Origin: Dehalococcoidia bacterium
GTDB taxonomy: Bacteria; Chloroflexota; Dehalococcoidia; JAUYDP01
Direction: 5' to 3'
Assembly: GCA_030691805.1 (NCBI GenBank)
Contig: JAUYDP010000382.1
Location: forward strand, 1 to 5,331
DNA: 5,331 bases
Part shown: piece after piece, positions 5,199 to 5,331 of the stretch
Numbering within the stretch: the stretch's first letter is position 1
Layout of the letters: every line of letters starts with the position of its first letter
Notes under the pieces: generated by a model
Databases searched by the model: none
Told to the model about the DNA's origin: nothing
What the model saw: only the letters and a program-made list of their open reading frames with translations
Position numbers and translations under genes: made by a program

Positions 5199-5318
5199 GG
5201 ATAAGTTAGCAAAGTCCACTACAAGGGGCTCCAGACGGTTTTCGCGTCGCCGCTCGCTCTTTCCCGCATCCGGTTGACAGCCCAGCGGCATGATTACAGC
5301 CGCTACTGAATACGCCAT
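5031..5318 (-). pseudogene. Possible ORF start running into the palindromic repeat
   Basis: An ATG at 5316-5318 has AGGAG (5326-5330) at a good 7-nt spacing, and opens a 95-codon frame starting MAYSVAAVIMPLGCQPDAGK. Only the first ~40 residues lie outside the palindromic repeat; the rest is a translation of repeat sequence and does not look conserved. Either a gene has been cut by the repeat, or the frame is chance. No family is recognised. Upstream sequence lies beyond the window edge, so promoter and neighbours cannot be judged. Confidence 0.25.
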
Positions 5319-5331
5319 TTATATTCTCCTA

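Overview
The window is bacterial: there is a bacterial-type tRNA with an encoded CCA, Shine-Dalgarno sites and compact genes. GC content is moderate and no gene fixes the taxon. The Phd/YefM protein and the GC-rich palindromic repeats recall Chloroflexota or similar environmental bacteria, but that is a weak impression. All convincing genes except the first are on the minus strand.

Left flank (1-1841). A short Phd/YefM-type antitoxin gene (87-260) ends at an in-frame TAG; the family's normal C-terminal tail follows in the same frame, and no toxin gene is present. rnhA (426-917, minus) encodes a complete type I ribonuclease H with all four catalytic carboxylates. The gap at 918-1408 holds no convincing gene but has seven copies of the heptamer ATCCGTT/AACGGAT in about 260 bases, two of them at a candidate promoter for rnhA. 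A 125-aa unknown protein (1409-1786, minus) has a D-x8-E-x-E pattern that could be a PD-(D/E)XK nuclease-type core.

Central element (1842-4528). This is the main discovery. The last 17 nt of tRNA-Ala(GGC) at 4529-4545 are repeated exactly, in direct orientation, at 1842-1858. Immediately inside the two copies lies a perfect 15-bp inverted repeat (1858-1872 and 4508-4522). Joining the two inner ends gives a predicted attP whose core is symmetrically flanked by this inverted repeat, as expected for site-specific integration into a tRNA 3' end. The ~2.7-kb element has no recognisable integrase. It carries a 641-aa UvrD/Rep-type SF1 helicase and, upstream in the same direction, a 109-aa protein resembling the N-terminus of a large DUF499/PglY-type ATPase that is cut off where its Walker A lysine should be. 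It could be the remnant of a defence-type island or a small passenger element mobilised in trans.

Right flank (4529-5331). tRNA-Ala(GGC) has a good promoter just upstream and is preceded by a 58-aa helical protein gene (4657-4833) with a strong ribosome binding site. The remaining ~500 bp holds a nested palindromic, MITE-like repeat (about 4999-5198) and, at the right edge, a possible ORF start that reads into that repeat.
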